A DNA stretch of 49,411 nucleotides from an uncultured Clostridia bacterium. Lineage in GTDB: Bacteria; Bacillota; Clostridia; TANB77; CAG-508. How positions within the stretch are numbered: position 1 is the stretch's first letter; each line of letters starts with the position of its first letter. The position numbers were made by a program, and so were the translations under genes. Shown one piece after another: positions 25,430 through 34,815 of this stretch. The notes beneath the pieces are model-generated. The model was given only the letters and a program-made list of their open reading frames with translations, was not told the DNA's origin and ran no database searches. The stretch covers positions 1 through 49,411 of the forward strand of contig CANPZF010000012.1 in the NCBI GenBank assembly GCA_947589015.1. The letters are read 5' to 3'.

Positions 25430-26299
25430 TTATTTATTTTCTTGCACATATATATTTTTGGCAACTACATCTAATTCTACAACATTCATAGCTGTTAATT
25501 TTTCTATTTCTTTCTTAGTTTTAATTTTAAAATCTTTTAAACCTTCAACTACATTAAATCCATAAACAATAGTAACTTCCATATATATTTTAACACCTTC
25601 GCCATAATTTTCAACTCTTATTTTTAATATTTTATAAATAGCAGGTGTTTGAACTGCCAAATATTCAGCAATTTGCCTAAATACTAAATCTGAAATAGTA
25701 AATTTTCCTAAATAACTAAAAGTTGGTCTTATAATAGATTTTTCTGAAATATACGGTTTTTCTCCTTTTCCTTTAGATTTAAATATTTGCAATGGGTCTA
25801 ATAAATATCCTGAAAAATCTTTCTTTATTTCAAATGTAGGTACTGGTATAACATGTTTTCCTTCTGTTACTCTAATTCTTCTTGCTGTTTCCATTTCTTG
25901 CTTAGTTGCAACATCTGTAATATATATAGTCTCTGAAATTTCTGGTAATCCTAAGTTTTCTGCAATCTTTTGTACCATTCCATCTGATGTTCCTAATATT
26001 AAAATCTTTTCTGGTTTATATTTTTTTAAGGCCTTTATAATAACTTGTTTCTCCTCTTGTTCATAAAACAAAGCATGTTTTACTGTTGCAACTTTAGTAG
26101 GTGCTTTTTTAGCAGATTCTCCTGCTATAACTTCATTATCTTTTATTAATAATCCATCATCAATTATAAAATTAATTGATTTTTCACTTGCTACTAATTG
26201 TGCTCTATAACTTTTTCCAGTTCCAGATGGTCCAACAAAAGCATAAACTTTAATCTTGTTAATATATGGAAACATCTCTTTTATTTCATCTAATAACAT
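25430..26299 (-). CDS. P-loop ATPase fused to an Asp23/Gls24 domain
   Basis: The first 170 residues of this 289-aa protein hold a P-loop G-P-S-G-T-G-K-S (23-30) and a strand I-L-I-L-G-T-S-D, arranged like a small nucleotide kinase. Residues about 190-285 form an Asp23/Gls24 envelope-stress domain (K-P-Y-I-S-E, F-T-I-S-D-L-V-F-R-Q-I-A, V-K-I-Y-M-E-V-T-I-V-Y-G). ATG 26299 follows AAGAGGAG at 6 nt, better than an upstream ATG in the same frame. It is in a run with the transglutaminase (upstream) and the HD phosphohydrolase (downstream). The role is not known; a link to envelope stress is suggested by the fused domain. Confidence 0.8.
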   Translation of the reverse strand: MLLDEIKEMFPYINKIKVYAFVGPSGTGKSYRAQLVASEKSINFIIDDGLLIKDNEVIAGESAKKAPTKVATVKHALFYEQEEKQVIIKALKKYKPEKILILGTSDGMVQKIAENLGLPEISETIYITDVATKQEMETARRIRVTEGKHVIPVPTFEIKKDFSGYLLDPLQIFKSKGKGEKPYISEKSIIRPTFSYLGKFTISDLVFRQIAEYLAVQTPAIYKILKIRVENYGEGVKIYMEVTIVYGFNVVEGLKDFKIKTKKEIEKLTAMNVVELDVVAKNIYVQENK

Positions 26300-26325
26300 T
26301 TTATACTCCTCTTTCTTATTATTCA

Positions 26326-27489
26326 CTATACATTATAGTCATTATTACTTATAGTTGGATAAGTAAATATTTTTCCATTATCTGTAAATTGTCCATTAGC
26401 AGCATGATCTTTACTCATTTGATTATTTCCTTTTAAAAAGTATTTTAATTTCATGTTTTCACTAGCTGTTCCTCCACCTATAATAATAGGATCATCCCAC
26501 GTTGTATCTACTGCATACCAAGTGTTTTCTAACTGCACATAATTCCATGCATGGTTTTCAGTTAATCCCTCTGAATTAATTCCTTTTCCTAACACTAAAA
26601 CACATGGTATATCTAAATCATCTAATATATACTTAAATGCTCTTGCATATCCCTCACAAACACACTCTTTATTTACCAAAGCTCCATAAATATTATATAT
26701 ATTATCTTTAGCTAATGTAGTGTCATAACTTATATTATCAATTAAATAATCATGTACCATTTTTATATCTTGATATGTATTTCCTGTTTTTTTACTTACT
26801 ATATAATTTTTTACTTGATCTATTCGAGATAAAGCCGTATTTACCTGTTGTACATTTGAAAATTCATCTATTAAATAATTATTCTGGTTCCCATTATTTA
26901 TAAATACTCTATATGTTTTTTTATTTGCTTTCGTAGTTGTTTCTATATTTAAATACATTTTGTTAGGACTCAAATAAAATACATCTGGATTATCATATGT
27001 ATATGCTTCTATTGCAGATTGATAATAATCTCCTAATAGCTCTTGACCATTTGCTTGATTTAACAAATCACTAAAATAATTCCCTAATTGGATTTCTGCT
27101 ACTCCTGTTTTCATTTGTTCCTTATTAGTTTCAAATGCTCTATATATTATTTTTGAATATTCTTCTAATTGATTATATAAATATCTATCTATATTAACAT
27201 CATATTTAACTTCCTCATTACTTGAGCTAGCACTTTGTAAGCTATTTATTGGATTTTCTAATATTTGTGGTGCTTCTATGTTTTTATCTACTGTTTTTTC
27301 TTCTTGTTCTACTATTTTTTCTGGATTTGTAATGTTGTTATCTGATACTTCTATTGAATCTGTTGAAGCTAGTTGTGTTACATCAATATTATTAAATTCT
27401 TGAATGAATATTAATATAAATACGCCTATTACTGCTACTATTCCCATAGATACTAGACACATTATAATAGATGTAAACTTATCTTTCAT
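26326..27489 (-). CDS. Transglutaminase-like membrane-anchored protein
   Basis: The 387-aa protein has an N-terminal membrane anchor (about 8-31) with an extracytoplasmic remainder. The C-terminal half is a transglutaminase-like cysteine peptidase core: Cys in K-E-C-V-C-E-G-Y-A-R-A-F, His in N-H-A-W-N-Y-V and Asp in V-D-T-T-W-D-D-P. The family acts on peptides or cell-wall proteins. It is first in an operon driven by the promoter at 27559-27587. Confidence 0.88.
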   Translation of the reverse strand: MKDKFTSIIMCLVSMGIVAVIGVFILIFIQEFNNIDVTQLASTDSIEVSDNNITNPEKIVEQEEKTVDKNIEAPQILENPINSLQSASSSNEEVKYDVNIDRYLYNQLEEYSKIIYRAFETNKEQMKTGVAEIQLGNYFSDLLNQANGQELLGDYYQSAIEAYTYDNPDVFYLSPNKMYLNIETTTKANKKTYRVFINNGNQNNYLIDEFSNVQQVNTALSRIDQVKNYIVSKKTGNTYQDIKMVHDYLIDNISYDTTLAKDNIYNIYGALVNKECVCEGYARAFKYILDDLDIPCVLVLGKGINSEGLTENHAWNYVQLENTWYAVDTTWDDPIIIGGGTASENMKLKYFLKGNNQMSKDHAANGQFTDNGKIFTYPTISNNDYNV

Positions 27490-27558
27490 TTTGAACTTTT
27501 TCCTTTCTTAATTTTATCAATAAAGTGTATTTCTCTTCTCTTTTTACTCTATGTAATT

Positions 27559-27587
27559 ATTATAGCATTTTTTATCATTAATAACAA
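27559..27587 (-). promoter_or_regulatory. Promoter of the transglutaminase operon
   Basis: Minus strand TTGTTA (27582-27587), 17-bp spacer, TATAAT (27559-27564), 70 bp from the start codon. Confidence 0.75.
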
Positions 27588-27615
27588 CCTTTATTCTCAT
27601 TTAAGTTTTGGTACT

Positions 27616-27846
27616 GTTCCTGAATAATAGTCAAATCATTGATGTAGTTGCTAGTGCTATTATAATATATTATTTATGCAGTAACAATTCGGGGGGACCA
27701 GCAAATTATAGATTGTTAACAAATTTTGTAATCTATTATAAAATTTGTTCTACAATCTATTATGTAGCTGGGAGTTACAAATAAATAATATATTATAATA
27801 GCACTAGCAACTACATCAAGAATTTGACTATTGTCTAGTAACTTGG
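27616..27846. repeat. Large palindrome R2 (231 bp)
   Basis: Perfect 38-bp arms (27640-27677 and 27781-27818) enclose further pairs: GTAAC/GTTAC, CCAGC/GCTGG and ATAGATTGT/ACAATCTAT. Outside the arms are TGAATAATAGTCAAAT and ATTTGACTATT, ends shared with the R3b repeat at 46861-47409. It lies in the 440-bp gap between two divergent operons. No coding sequence is seen. Confidence 0.85.
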
Positions 27847-27875
27847 TATTTTTTATAATTGTTATACTAATTTAC

Positions 27876-27904
27876 GAATAAAAAAAATTTTTTTATATAT
27901 ACTA
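27876..27904 (+). promoter_or_regulatory. Candidate forespore (sigma-G-type) promoter of the germination operon
   Basis: GAATA (27876-27880), 17-bp spacer and TATACTA (27898-27904) match the sigma-G pattern G-x-A-T-R / C-A-T-x-x-T-A with one mismatch in each box at most. It is 25 bp before the first gene. Germinant-receptor operons are normally sigma-G-dependent; assignment here is tentative. Confidence 0.35.
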
Positions 27905-27929
27905 AGAAAAAACAAATCTGGAGAAAATT

Positions 27930-29621
27930 ATGAAAATAAAAAATTTTTTTAATAACTTGTTTAGTTACACCCCACCCAATCATTATGAATTTAGCATAAT
28001 AGACAGTACTAGTACAAAAAATTCTTCTTCATTTGATACTATTAGCGAAGAAAATGATACAAAAATATATCCTAGTCTTTCTGTCAATTTAGAATATATG
28101 AAAACTAAATACAATGTTTTAATTAATAGTGACATCATTCTAAGAGAATTTACTTTAAATGCTAGAGGTAAACAATATAATGCTTTTATATTTTATATTG
28201 ATGGAATGATTGATTCAGAAATTATGGACAAGTTTATTTTAGAACCTCTTATGTTAAGAAATAAAAATAATACTTTTGATGGTTCCCAAAATAAAGTAAT
28301 ATCTGAAGCTGTAGCAAATAATATTACTGTAAGAAAAGTTAAAAAATTTGACTTAGCAAGTTATGTTATGAATTGTTTAATGCCTCAAAATTCTGTAGAA
28401 CAAGTGTCTGAATTTAAAAAAGCTATTTCTGGTATTAATAGTGGTAATTGCGCTTTATTTATAGATACATTAAATATAGCATTTGACATTGAAGTTAAAG
28501 GTTTTAAACAAAGAAGTGTAGACAAGCCTGAAAATGAAATTGTTATAAAAGGTCCACATGAAGCTTTTGTAGAAAACATAAGAACAAATACATCACTTAT
28601 AAGAAGAATTGTAAATAATGAAAATCTTATTATCGAAAACATTGAAATTGGAGATATTACTAGAACAAAATGTGGTTTAGTTTATATAAATAATTTAACT
28701 AATTCAGATTTAGTTGCAGAAGTAAAGTATAGATTAAATAATCTTTCTATAGATTCATTACTATCATCTGGTCAATTAGAGCAGTTAATTTCTAACTCTA
28801 ATGACTTGGGTGTACCGCAAATTCTTTCTACTGAACGACCTGACAGAACATCTCATTACTTATTAGAAGGTCGTGTAGTTGTACTAGTTAATGGCTCTCC
28901 ATATGCATTAATAATGCCAGCAATTTTAAAAGATTTTTTAGCTTCTCCTGATGACAAAAATATGAAAACACTATTTGCAAATTTCATAAAAGGAATTAGA
29001 TTATTAGCAACTTTAATTACTATTTTGTTACCAGGATTATATATTTCTATATGTAATTTTCACCAAGAACTGCTTCCAACTGAACTACTATATTCCATTT
29101 TAAGTTTTAGAGAAACTGTTCCATTTCCTATGATACTTGAAATATTATTGTTAGAAATTTCTTTTGAGTTAATTCGAGAAGCTGGATTAAGAGTACCTAG
29201 TCCTATTGGACCAACAATTAGTATTGTCGGAGCTCTAGTATTAGGACAAGCCGCTGTTAGTGCTGGTATAGTTAGTCCTATATTAATTATTGTTGTTGCT
29301 ATTACTGGTATTGCTTCATTTGCTATTCCTGATTACTCTTTTGGTTTTCATATAAGAATTTTTAGATTTTTATTTTTATTTTTAGGTTATGTTGCTGGAT
29401 TTTTTGGAATTGGTATTGGCATACTAGTATATTTAAGCTTCTTAGTAGAAATTAAATCTTTTGGAGTTCCTTATACTGCAAGTATTGCTCCATTTGAAAA
29501 TGTACCTGGTAGTAGTTATTATTTACCACCAATTTGGAAAAGAGAATACAGATCTAGTTTTGTAAATCCACAAAAGGTAAAAAAACAAGATAAAATTTCT
29601 ATGCAATGGAAATTACATTAA
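27930..29621 (+). CDS. Spore germination receptor A subunit (GerA family)
   Basis: The 563-aa protein is of the GerAA/GerKA type. It has a soluble N-terminal domain of about 350 residues (L-E-G-R-V-V-V-L-V-N-G-S-P-Y-A at the end), then about five membrane segments (K-G-I-R-L-L-A-T-L, L-R-V-P-S-P-I-G-P-T-I-S-I-V-G-A). The C-terminus has F-x-P-P-I-W-K-R-like L-P-P-I-W-K-R. Length is normal. It is the first gene of a rightward A-B-C operon and shows that the organism forms endospores. The site T-G-G-A-G is 8 nt before ATG. Confidence 0.95.
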   Translation: MKIKNFFNNLFSYTPPNHYEFSIIDSTSTKNSSSFDTISEENDTKIYPSLSVNLEYMKTKYNVLINSDIILREFTLNARGKQYNAFIFYIDGMIDSEIMDKFILEPLMLRNKNNTFDGSQNKVISEAVANNITVRKVKKFDLASYVMNCLMPQNSVEQVSEFKKAISGINSGNCALFIDTLNIAFDIEVKGFKQRSVDKPENEIVIKGPHEAFVENIRTNTSLIRRIVNNENLIIENIEIGDITRTKCGLVYINNLTNSDLVAEVKYRLNNLSIDSLLSSGQLEQLISNSNDLGVPQILSTERPDRTSHYLLEGRVVVLVNGSPYALIMPAILKDFLASPDDKNMKTLFANFIKGIRLLATLITILLPGLYISICNFHQELLPTELLYSILSFRETVPFPMILEILLLEISFELIREAGLRVPSPIGPTISIVGALVLGQAAVSAGIVSPILIIVVAITGIASFAIPDYSFGFHIRIFRFLFLFLGYVAGFFGIGIGILVYLSFLVEIKSFGVPYTASIAPFENVPGSSYYLPPIWKREYRSSFVNPQKVKKQDKISMQWKLH

Positions 29622-29656
29622 TATTAAATTTATATAGTTTTTTGAAAGGAGTTTTT

Positions 29657-30757
29657 ATGGCTAACTCAAAAATAACTGTACCTGAAGCTATAGCTCTTGT
29701 ACTAACCGTATTTGTTGCACATTCAATTATTTCCATGCCACAAGATATATTAGCTACTACTAAATCTTCTACTCTTATTAATTTAACATATGTAGCTGTT
29801 ATAGCTCTTTTAATTGGTATTCTGATATATAAATTAATTAAAAACTTTCCTAGCTGTGATATTATAGATATTTCAGAATATTTAGGAGGTAAAGTTTTTA
29901 AAACTATTATTGGTTTTATATTCATGTTTTATTTCATTTTTAGTTCTTCTGTAATTATTAGAAATTTTTCAGAAGGGTTAAAAGAAATATTTTATCCTAT
30001 GACTAATATAGTATTTATTTTGCTTGCATTTGCTATAACCTGCTGTATTACCAATAGGTTTGAATTTTCTACTAATATTAAAGTTAACCTTATATTAATG
30101 CCAATAATTTTAATTAGTATTTTATTTTTATTTACCTCAAATATTCAAAACTTTTCTCTTAGAAGAGTTTTACCAATTTTAGGAGATGGCATATACAGTA
30201 CATTTATTACCGGTCTTGGAAATTTAGGTGCCTTTGGTGGAATTGTTATTTTATATTTTCTTCCACCTTTTCTCAAAGAGCCTGAAAAATTAAAAAAAAT
30301 AACAATAGCATCTATTTTTATTGGGACTGTATATTTGTTTCTTTGCGTAGGTACCCTACTATTTATGTTTTCTTATTTAGACCAAATAGAAGAACTTCTT
30401 CCTCTTTATTCTGCCTCAAGATATATAGAATTTGGTACCTTTTTACAAAGGCTTGAATCTGTTTTTTTACTAATATGGGTTTTAGAAATTGCTTGCTATT
30501 TAAGTATTTTTACCAAACTTTCTTCTTTGATATTAAAAAAGATGTGTAATTGTAATGATTCTAGACCTTTTGCCTATATAACCTCTGTACTAGTATTTAG
30601 TATTTCTGTTCTTCCAGCAAATAATGCCATTGCCGGACTTATGGAAAGTATGGTATATAAATATCTTGTGTTTGCAATTGTATTCTTTCTAGGAATTTCT
30701 ATACTATTATTAGCAAATATAAAAAAAAGGAGAACTTTAAATGTCTCAAATAAGTAA
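29657..30757 (+). CDS. Spore germination receptor B subunit (GerB family transporter-like)
   Basis: The 366-aa integral membrane protein of the APC superfamily (GerAB/GerKB) has about ten membrane segments. The start M-A-N-S-K-I-T-V-P-E-A-I-A-L at ATG 29657 follows GAAAGGAG; an upstream ATG in frame lacks such a site. This subunit is thought to bind germinant. It overlaps the next gene by 17 bp. Confidence 0.92.
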   Translation: MANSKITVPEAIALVLTVFVAHSIISMPQDILATTKSSTLINLTYVAVIALLIGILIYKLIKNFPSCDIIDISEYLGGKVFKTIIGFIFMFYFIFSSSVIIRNFSEGLKEIFYPMTNIVFILLAFAITCCITNRFEFSTNIKVNLILMPIILISILFLFTSNIQNFSLRRVLPILGDGIYSTFITGLGNLGAFGGIVILYFLPPFLKEPEKLKKITIASIFIGTVYLFLCVGTLLFMFSYLDQIEELLPLYSASRYIEFGTFLQRLESVFLLIWVLEIACYLSIFTKLSSLILKKMCNCNDSRPFAYITSVLVFSISVLPANNAIAGLMESMVYKYLVFAIVFFLGISILLLANIKKRRTLNVSNK

Positions 30758-31973
30758 CATTTTAAAAAAAATATTTATTCTTATTATAATTATTGTATTT
30801 ATGATAGGATTTTCATATAGTTACAAAGCTCTTAGTATTGATAATGTGGCTTTTTTAATAGCTTTGGGAATAGACTCTTCTGATAACAATAACTATCAAT
30901 TTACTTTTCAGTTTACCAAACCTATCTCTAGTGGAGAATCTGGCTCTTCTGAAGCCCCTCCTTCTATTGATTACATTGTAAATGCTTCTTCTATTGGAAG
31001 TGGAATTAATTTATTAAATGCTCATATTGGTAAAGAAATAAATTTATCTCATTGCAAATTAGTAGTCATTTCTGAAGAATTAGCAAGAAAAGGTATATAT
31101 AAAGAAATATATACCTTAACAAATGATATTGAGCTTAGGCCTTCTTCAAATATAGTTATTAGTAAATGTAGTGCTAATTATTATATTACTAATTCCAAAC
31201 CAGTTTTTGAAAACCTTTTACCTAATTATTATGAAACTTTTCCTAATTCTAGTGAATTTACTGGTTATAATGTTAAAACCAATATTGGAGATTTTTTTGA
31301 TAGTTTAGTGTGTACTTCTCGTGAACCTTATGCCATTTTAGGTGGAATAAATAGTGAATCTGCTAATGCCTCTACTTCAATAAATTCTCAAAAAGATGTA
31401 AATGAAAAAGCCAATTCTTCTCCTGTTGAGGGAAATGTTAATTCTGACAATTCAGGAATGGCAGTTTTCAAAAATGATGTACTTGTAGGTGAATTAAATT
31501 CACTTGAGACTTTATGTTTTTTAACAGTTCAAAATAAAGTTGATCATTTTTTAATTTCTGTTCCTAATCCTGATGAAAAAAATGCATATGTTGATATCTA
31601 TATGACTCCTGACATAGCTCCAAAAATAGATGTAAAAATTGTTAATGGTACTCCTTATATAAAAGTCAAACTCAAATTTGAAGGCAATATCTACTCAGTT
31701 GCAAAAAATACTAATTATTTAGATAATTCTATTTTAAATAAATTATCTGAAAATTGTAATAGTTACCTTGAATCTAATATTTCTAATTGCTTATATAAAA
31801 CCTCTAAAAATTTTAAATCTGATATCAATGGTTTTGGTTTTTATGCAAGAGATGATTTTTTAACATTGAATGATTATAAAAATTATAATTGGAATTATAA
31901 ATATAAAGATGCTGTTTTTGATATTACTGTAGAATCTAATGTTAAATCATCATTTTTACTAAATCAAACTTAA
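30741..31973 (+). CDS. Spore germination receptor C subunit (Ger(x)C family), no lipobox
   Basis: The 410-aa GerC-type protein has the family opening (D-N-V-A-F-L-I-A-L-G-I-D, L-S-H-C-K-L-V-V-I-S-E-E-L-A) and the C-terminal domain with F-G-F-Y-A-R-D. Most GerC proteins are lipoproteins with a Cys after the signal sequence. Here the N-terminal hydrophobic segment (about 11-28) is followed by S-Y-S-Y-K-A and there is no Cys before residue 100, so it would be a membrane-anchored rather than lipidated protein. The ribosome binding site AAAGGAG lies inside the gerB-like gene. Confidence 0.9.
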   Translation: MSQISNILKKIFILIIIIVFMIGFSYSYKALSIDNVAFLIALGIDSSDNNNYQFTFQFTKPISSGESGSSEAPPSIDYIVNASSIGSGINLLNAHIGKEINLSHCKLVVISEELARKGIYKEIYTLTNDIELRPSSNIVISKCSANYYITNSKPVFENLLPNYYETFPNSSEFTGYNVKTNIGDFFDSLVCTSREPYAILGGINSESANASTSINSQKDVNEKANSSPVEGNVNSDNSGMAVFKNDVLVGELNSLETLCFLTVQNKVDHFLISVPNPDEKNAYVDIYMTPDIAPKIDVKIVNGTPYIKVKLKFEGNIYSVAKNTNYLDNSILNKLSENCNSYLESNISNCLYKTSKNFKSDINGFGFYARDDFLTLNDYKNYNWNYKYKDAVFDITVESNVKSSFLLNQT

Positions 31974-31986
31974 AAGGGGAAAAAAT

Positions 31987-32169
31987 ATGATAATTACATT
32001 TTTTCATTATATTGTATTTGTTATTTTAATTTTATATTCATTTATTAAGGCTATTTCTTATGCTATCTATGAAATTAAGCAAGAAAATAATAAATTTGGT
32101 GGCATTCTAATTATAAGTTTTTCAGTTGTTTGTGTAATCACATCAATATTTGCTATTTATTATATGTAA
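31987..32169 (+). CDS. Small two-helix membrane protein in the germination operon
   Basis: The 60-aa protein has two hydrophobic segments (3-22 and 38-58) separated by a polar loop K-Q-E-N-N-K-F. AAAGGGG precedes ATG. It is fourth in the germinant-receptor operon, 13 bp after the C subunit, and just before the terminator. Some Firmicutes receptors have a small fourth subunit (D) with two helices, and this is a candidate by position and topology. Confidence 0.75.
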   Translation: MIITFFHYIVFVILILYSFIKAISYAIYEIKQENNKFGGILIISFSVVCVITSIFAIYYM

Positions 32170-32171
32170 TA

Positions 32172-32217
32172 CAATTTTAAATCTTAGTATTTTTTTGAAT
32201 ACTAAGATTTAAAATTG
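32172..32217. terminator. Bidirectional terminator between germination operon and rnr
   Basis: A perfect 19-bp stem starting CAATTTTAAATCTTAGTAT with an 8-nt loop lies between convergent genes. Confidence 0.85.
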
Positions 32218-32232
32218 ATTTTGTAAACTTAA

Positions 32233-34350
32233 TTATGTTATCTCAAAATCTATTTGCCTTAGTAATTTACTAGCATTTTTTACTCTTATTTCAATTTTAT
32301 CACCTATTTTATATGTTTTCTTTGTTCGTTCTCCTATCAGCTTTTTATTATCTTCATCATATATAAAATATTCATTTCCTAAGTCTTCAAATCTTACTAA
32401 GCCCTCAACCGTATTTTCTAATTCTACAAATATTCCAAATGGAGTTACAGAAGATATTATTCCTGTATATTCCTCTCCTATTCTACTTTCCATATATTCT
32501 GCCTTTTTCAAGTATTCACTTTCTCTTTCTACTTTTGTTGCAATTTTTTCTCTCTCTGAGGATTGCTTAGCTCTATCTATAGCCTGCTGTTTATACTTTT
32601 CTATAAATTGGTCTCCTATTTTATATTCCTTTTCTAAATACTTAGAAATTATTCTATGTATAAATAAATCTGGATATCTTCTAATCGGTGAAGTAAAATG
32701 ACAATAATACTTACTAGCAATTCCAAAGTGCCCCTTATTTTCAGCTTCATATCTTGCAATTTTCAATGTGTGTAATACTAAATTTGAAATTACTCTTTCT
32801 TCTTCTTTTCCTTTAGATTGTTCTAATATTTTAGAAAACTCTTTTGGATATATTTCATCTGTGTTTGTTTTAATTTTTAATCCAAAATTATATAAAAACT
32901 TATTTAATTCTTTAACTTTTTCTATATCTGGTTCTTCATGTACTCTATAAATAAAAGGTGCCTCTAACCAATAAAATTTTTCTGCAACTGTTTCATTTGC
33001 TGTTAGCATAAACTGTTCTATTATTTCATTTGCAAAACTTGTTTTATACTTTCCTATATTTACTACTTTTCCATCAACATCTAAATCTATTTTACTTTCT
33101 GGAATATCTAAGTTTAAATATCCTTTTTCTAATCTCTTTTCTTTTAAAATATTAGCTAATTCACCCATCATTTCAAAATTATTTATATATCTTTTATATT
33201 TTTCTAAAACACTATCATCTGATTTATCTAATATTTTTTGTACATCTTCATATGTCATTCTTTCTGCAACATTAATTATTCCCTTACAAATATCTGATGA
33301 TACAACATTTCCTTTTTTATCTATTTCCATTAAGCAAGACAATGTATATCTATCTTCTTTTGCATTTAAACTACATATACCATTTGATAATTCCCTTGGA
33401 AGCATTGGTATTACTCTACCTAACATATATATACTTGTACCTCTGATTAGTGCTTCTTTATCTAATAAACTGTTCTCTTTCACATAGTAACTAACATCTG
33501 CTATATGTACATCTAACTCATAATTTCCATTTTCTAATTTTTTTACATTTACTGCATCATCTAAGTCTTTCGCATCTGGTCCATCTATTGTAAATATTTC
33601 CTCTTTTCTAAAATCTTTTCTATGTTCAAGATCTGGTTCATCTATCCTTTTCGAGAATTTTTTAGCTTCTTCTACAACTGGCTCTGGAAAGGTTGATGGC
33701 AATCTGTATTCTTTTATTAATGAAAGCATATCTACACCAGCTTCATTTACATTTCCCAAAACTTCAATAATTTTTCCTTCTGCGTTTTTTCCTTTTTGAG
33801 GATATTTAGTTATTTTTACTAATACTTTATGATTACTTCTTGCTTTCCCAAAGTCTTTTTTAGAAATAAATATGTCTGTTCCAAAATTTCTATCATCTGG
33901 TACAACAAATCCAAAATTCTTATTATTTTGAAAAATTCCAACTATAGTATCTTTTTCATGTTTTAAAATTTTTACAACTTTTCCTTCTGCATTTTTTACT
34001 TTATTTTTTTCTTCTAAAATTTCAACTAATACTCTATCCCCATTTAGTGCATTTAAGCAGTTTTCTTTTGTTATGTAAATTTCTTCTTCTTGTCCTTCTA
34101 TCTTTACAAAACCATATCCTTTCTGATTTTTTCTATAAATACCATCATAATATGTTTTTTCAACCAAACTATATTTATTTTTTCTATTTTTCTTTATTTT
34201 TAATTCTAATTCTAAATTTCCTAGAGTTTCTAAAAATGTATTATATTCATTTTTAGGTACTCTCATAATTAGTGCTATTTCTTTTGCCTTCATCGGTACA
34301 TAATTATCATCTTTCATAAGCTGTAAAATCTTCTGTTCTTTTTCTTCCAT
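32233..34350 (-). CDS. rnr: Ribonuclease R
   Basis: The 705-aa 3'-5' exoribonuclease has two cold-shock-type domains (G-Y-G-F-V-K-I-E-G and N-F-G-F-V-V-P-D-D), the RNB catalytic domain (I-D-G-P-D-A-K-D-L-D-D-A-V with metal-binding Asp, and H-F-T-S-P-I-R-R-Y-P-D-L) and a C-terminal S1 domain. Typical length for Firmicutes. It works on structured RNA and with tmRNA in clearing stalled messages. secG is upstream, as in many Firmicutes; smpB does not follow. Confidence 0.96.
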   Translation of the reverse strand: MEEKEQKILQLMKDDNYVPMKAKEIALIMRVPKNEYNTFLETLGNLELELKIKKNRKNKYSLVEKTYYDGIYRKNQKGYGFVKIEGQEEEIYITKENCLNALNGDRVLVEILEEKNKVKNAEGKVVKILKHEKDTIVGIFQNNKNFGFVVPDDRNFGTDIFISKKDFGKARSNHKVLVKITKYPQKGKNAEGKIIEVLGNVNEAGVDMLSLIKEYRLPSTFPEPVVEEAKKFSKRIDEPDLEHRKDFRKEEIFTIDGPDAKDLDDAVNVKKLENGNYELDVHIADVSYYVKENSLLDKEALIRGTSIYMLGRVIPMLPRELSNGICSLNAKEDRYTLSCLMEIDKKGNVVSSDICKGIINVAERMTYEDVQKILDKSDDSVLEKYKRYINNFEMMGELANILKEKRLEKGYLNLDIPESKIDLDVDGKVVNIGKYKTSFANEIIEQFMLTANETVAEKFYWLEAPFIYRVHEEPDIEKVKELNKFLYNFGLKIKTNTDEIYPKEFSKILEQSKGKEEERVISNLVLHTLKIARYEAENKGHFGIASKYYCHFTSPIRRYPDLFIHRIISKYLEKEYKIGDQFIEKYKQQAIDRAKQSSEREKIATKVERESEYLKKAEYMESRIGEEYTGIISSVTPFGIFVELENTVEGLVRFEDLGNEYFIYDEDNKKLIGERTKKTYKIGDKIEIRVKNASKLLRQIDFEIT

Positions 34351-34380
34351 TTACTTTTCTCCTATCTTTTTTTATTAAAC

Positions 34381-34414
34381 ATAAAAAGAGCTAGTATAAA
34401 AACCGCTCTCTTTC
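34381..34414 (-). terminator. Terminator after secG
   Basis: Minus strand AAGAG-A-GC and GCTCTT arms about 13 nt apart with a T run after the second. Moderate stem strength, so partial read-through into rnr is possible. Confidence 0.55.
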
Positions 34415-34420
34415 TATATC

Positions 34421-34669
34421 TTATGCCATATATATTATTCCTAATACTATTGTTAAAATTGCAAATACTATTCCTAATATAATAGTCCATCTTTTTTGTT
34501 TACCTTCTTTTGTTCTTCCTTTATTTTTTTCAAAAAAGTTGTTTGTTGAAGAGCCTGTTATTGTTGAAGATAAACCTGCATCATCTTTTGTTTGTATTAA
34601 TGCTAATATTATTAATGCTAATGCTACTACAAAATATATTACTACTAGTATCCATTTTGCTATTTCCAT
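34421..34669 (-). CDS. secG: Preprotein translocase subunit SecG
   Basis: The 82-aa protein has two membrane helices (4-24, 61-80) and the SecG signature (L-I-L-I-Q-T-K-D-D-A-G-L-S-S-T-I-T-G, F-F-E-K-N-K-G-R). It is part of the SecYEG channel. It is adjacent to rnr and near the secF/secD-like pair. Confidence 0.93.
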   Translation of the reverse strand: MEIAKWILVVIYFVVALALIILALIQTKDDAGLSSTITGSSTNNFFEKNKGRTKEGKQKRWTIILGIVFAILTIVLGIIYMA

Positions 34670-34815
34670 TAATTAATTCCTCCCTACGGTTATGTCTCTT
34701 TTTAATACTTGCAATATTGTAACACATATTTTAATAAATTGCAAATATTTTTCTTCAAATTCAACAAAAAAGAGTATTTTCTTGTTACAATTCATACGTT
34801 ATGTCAGTTTTTATA

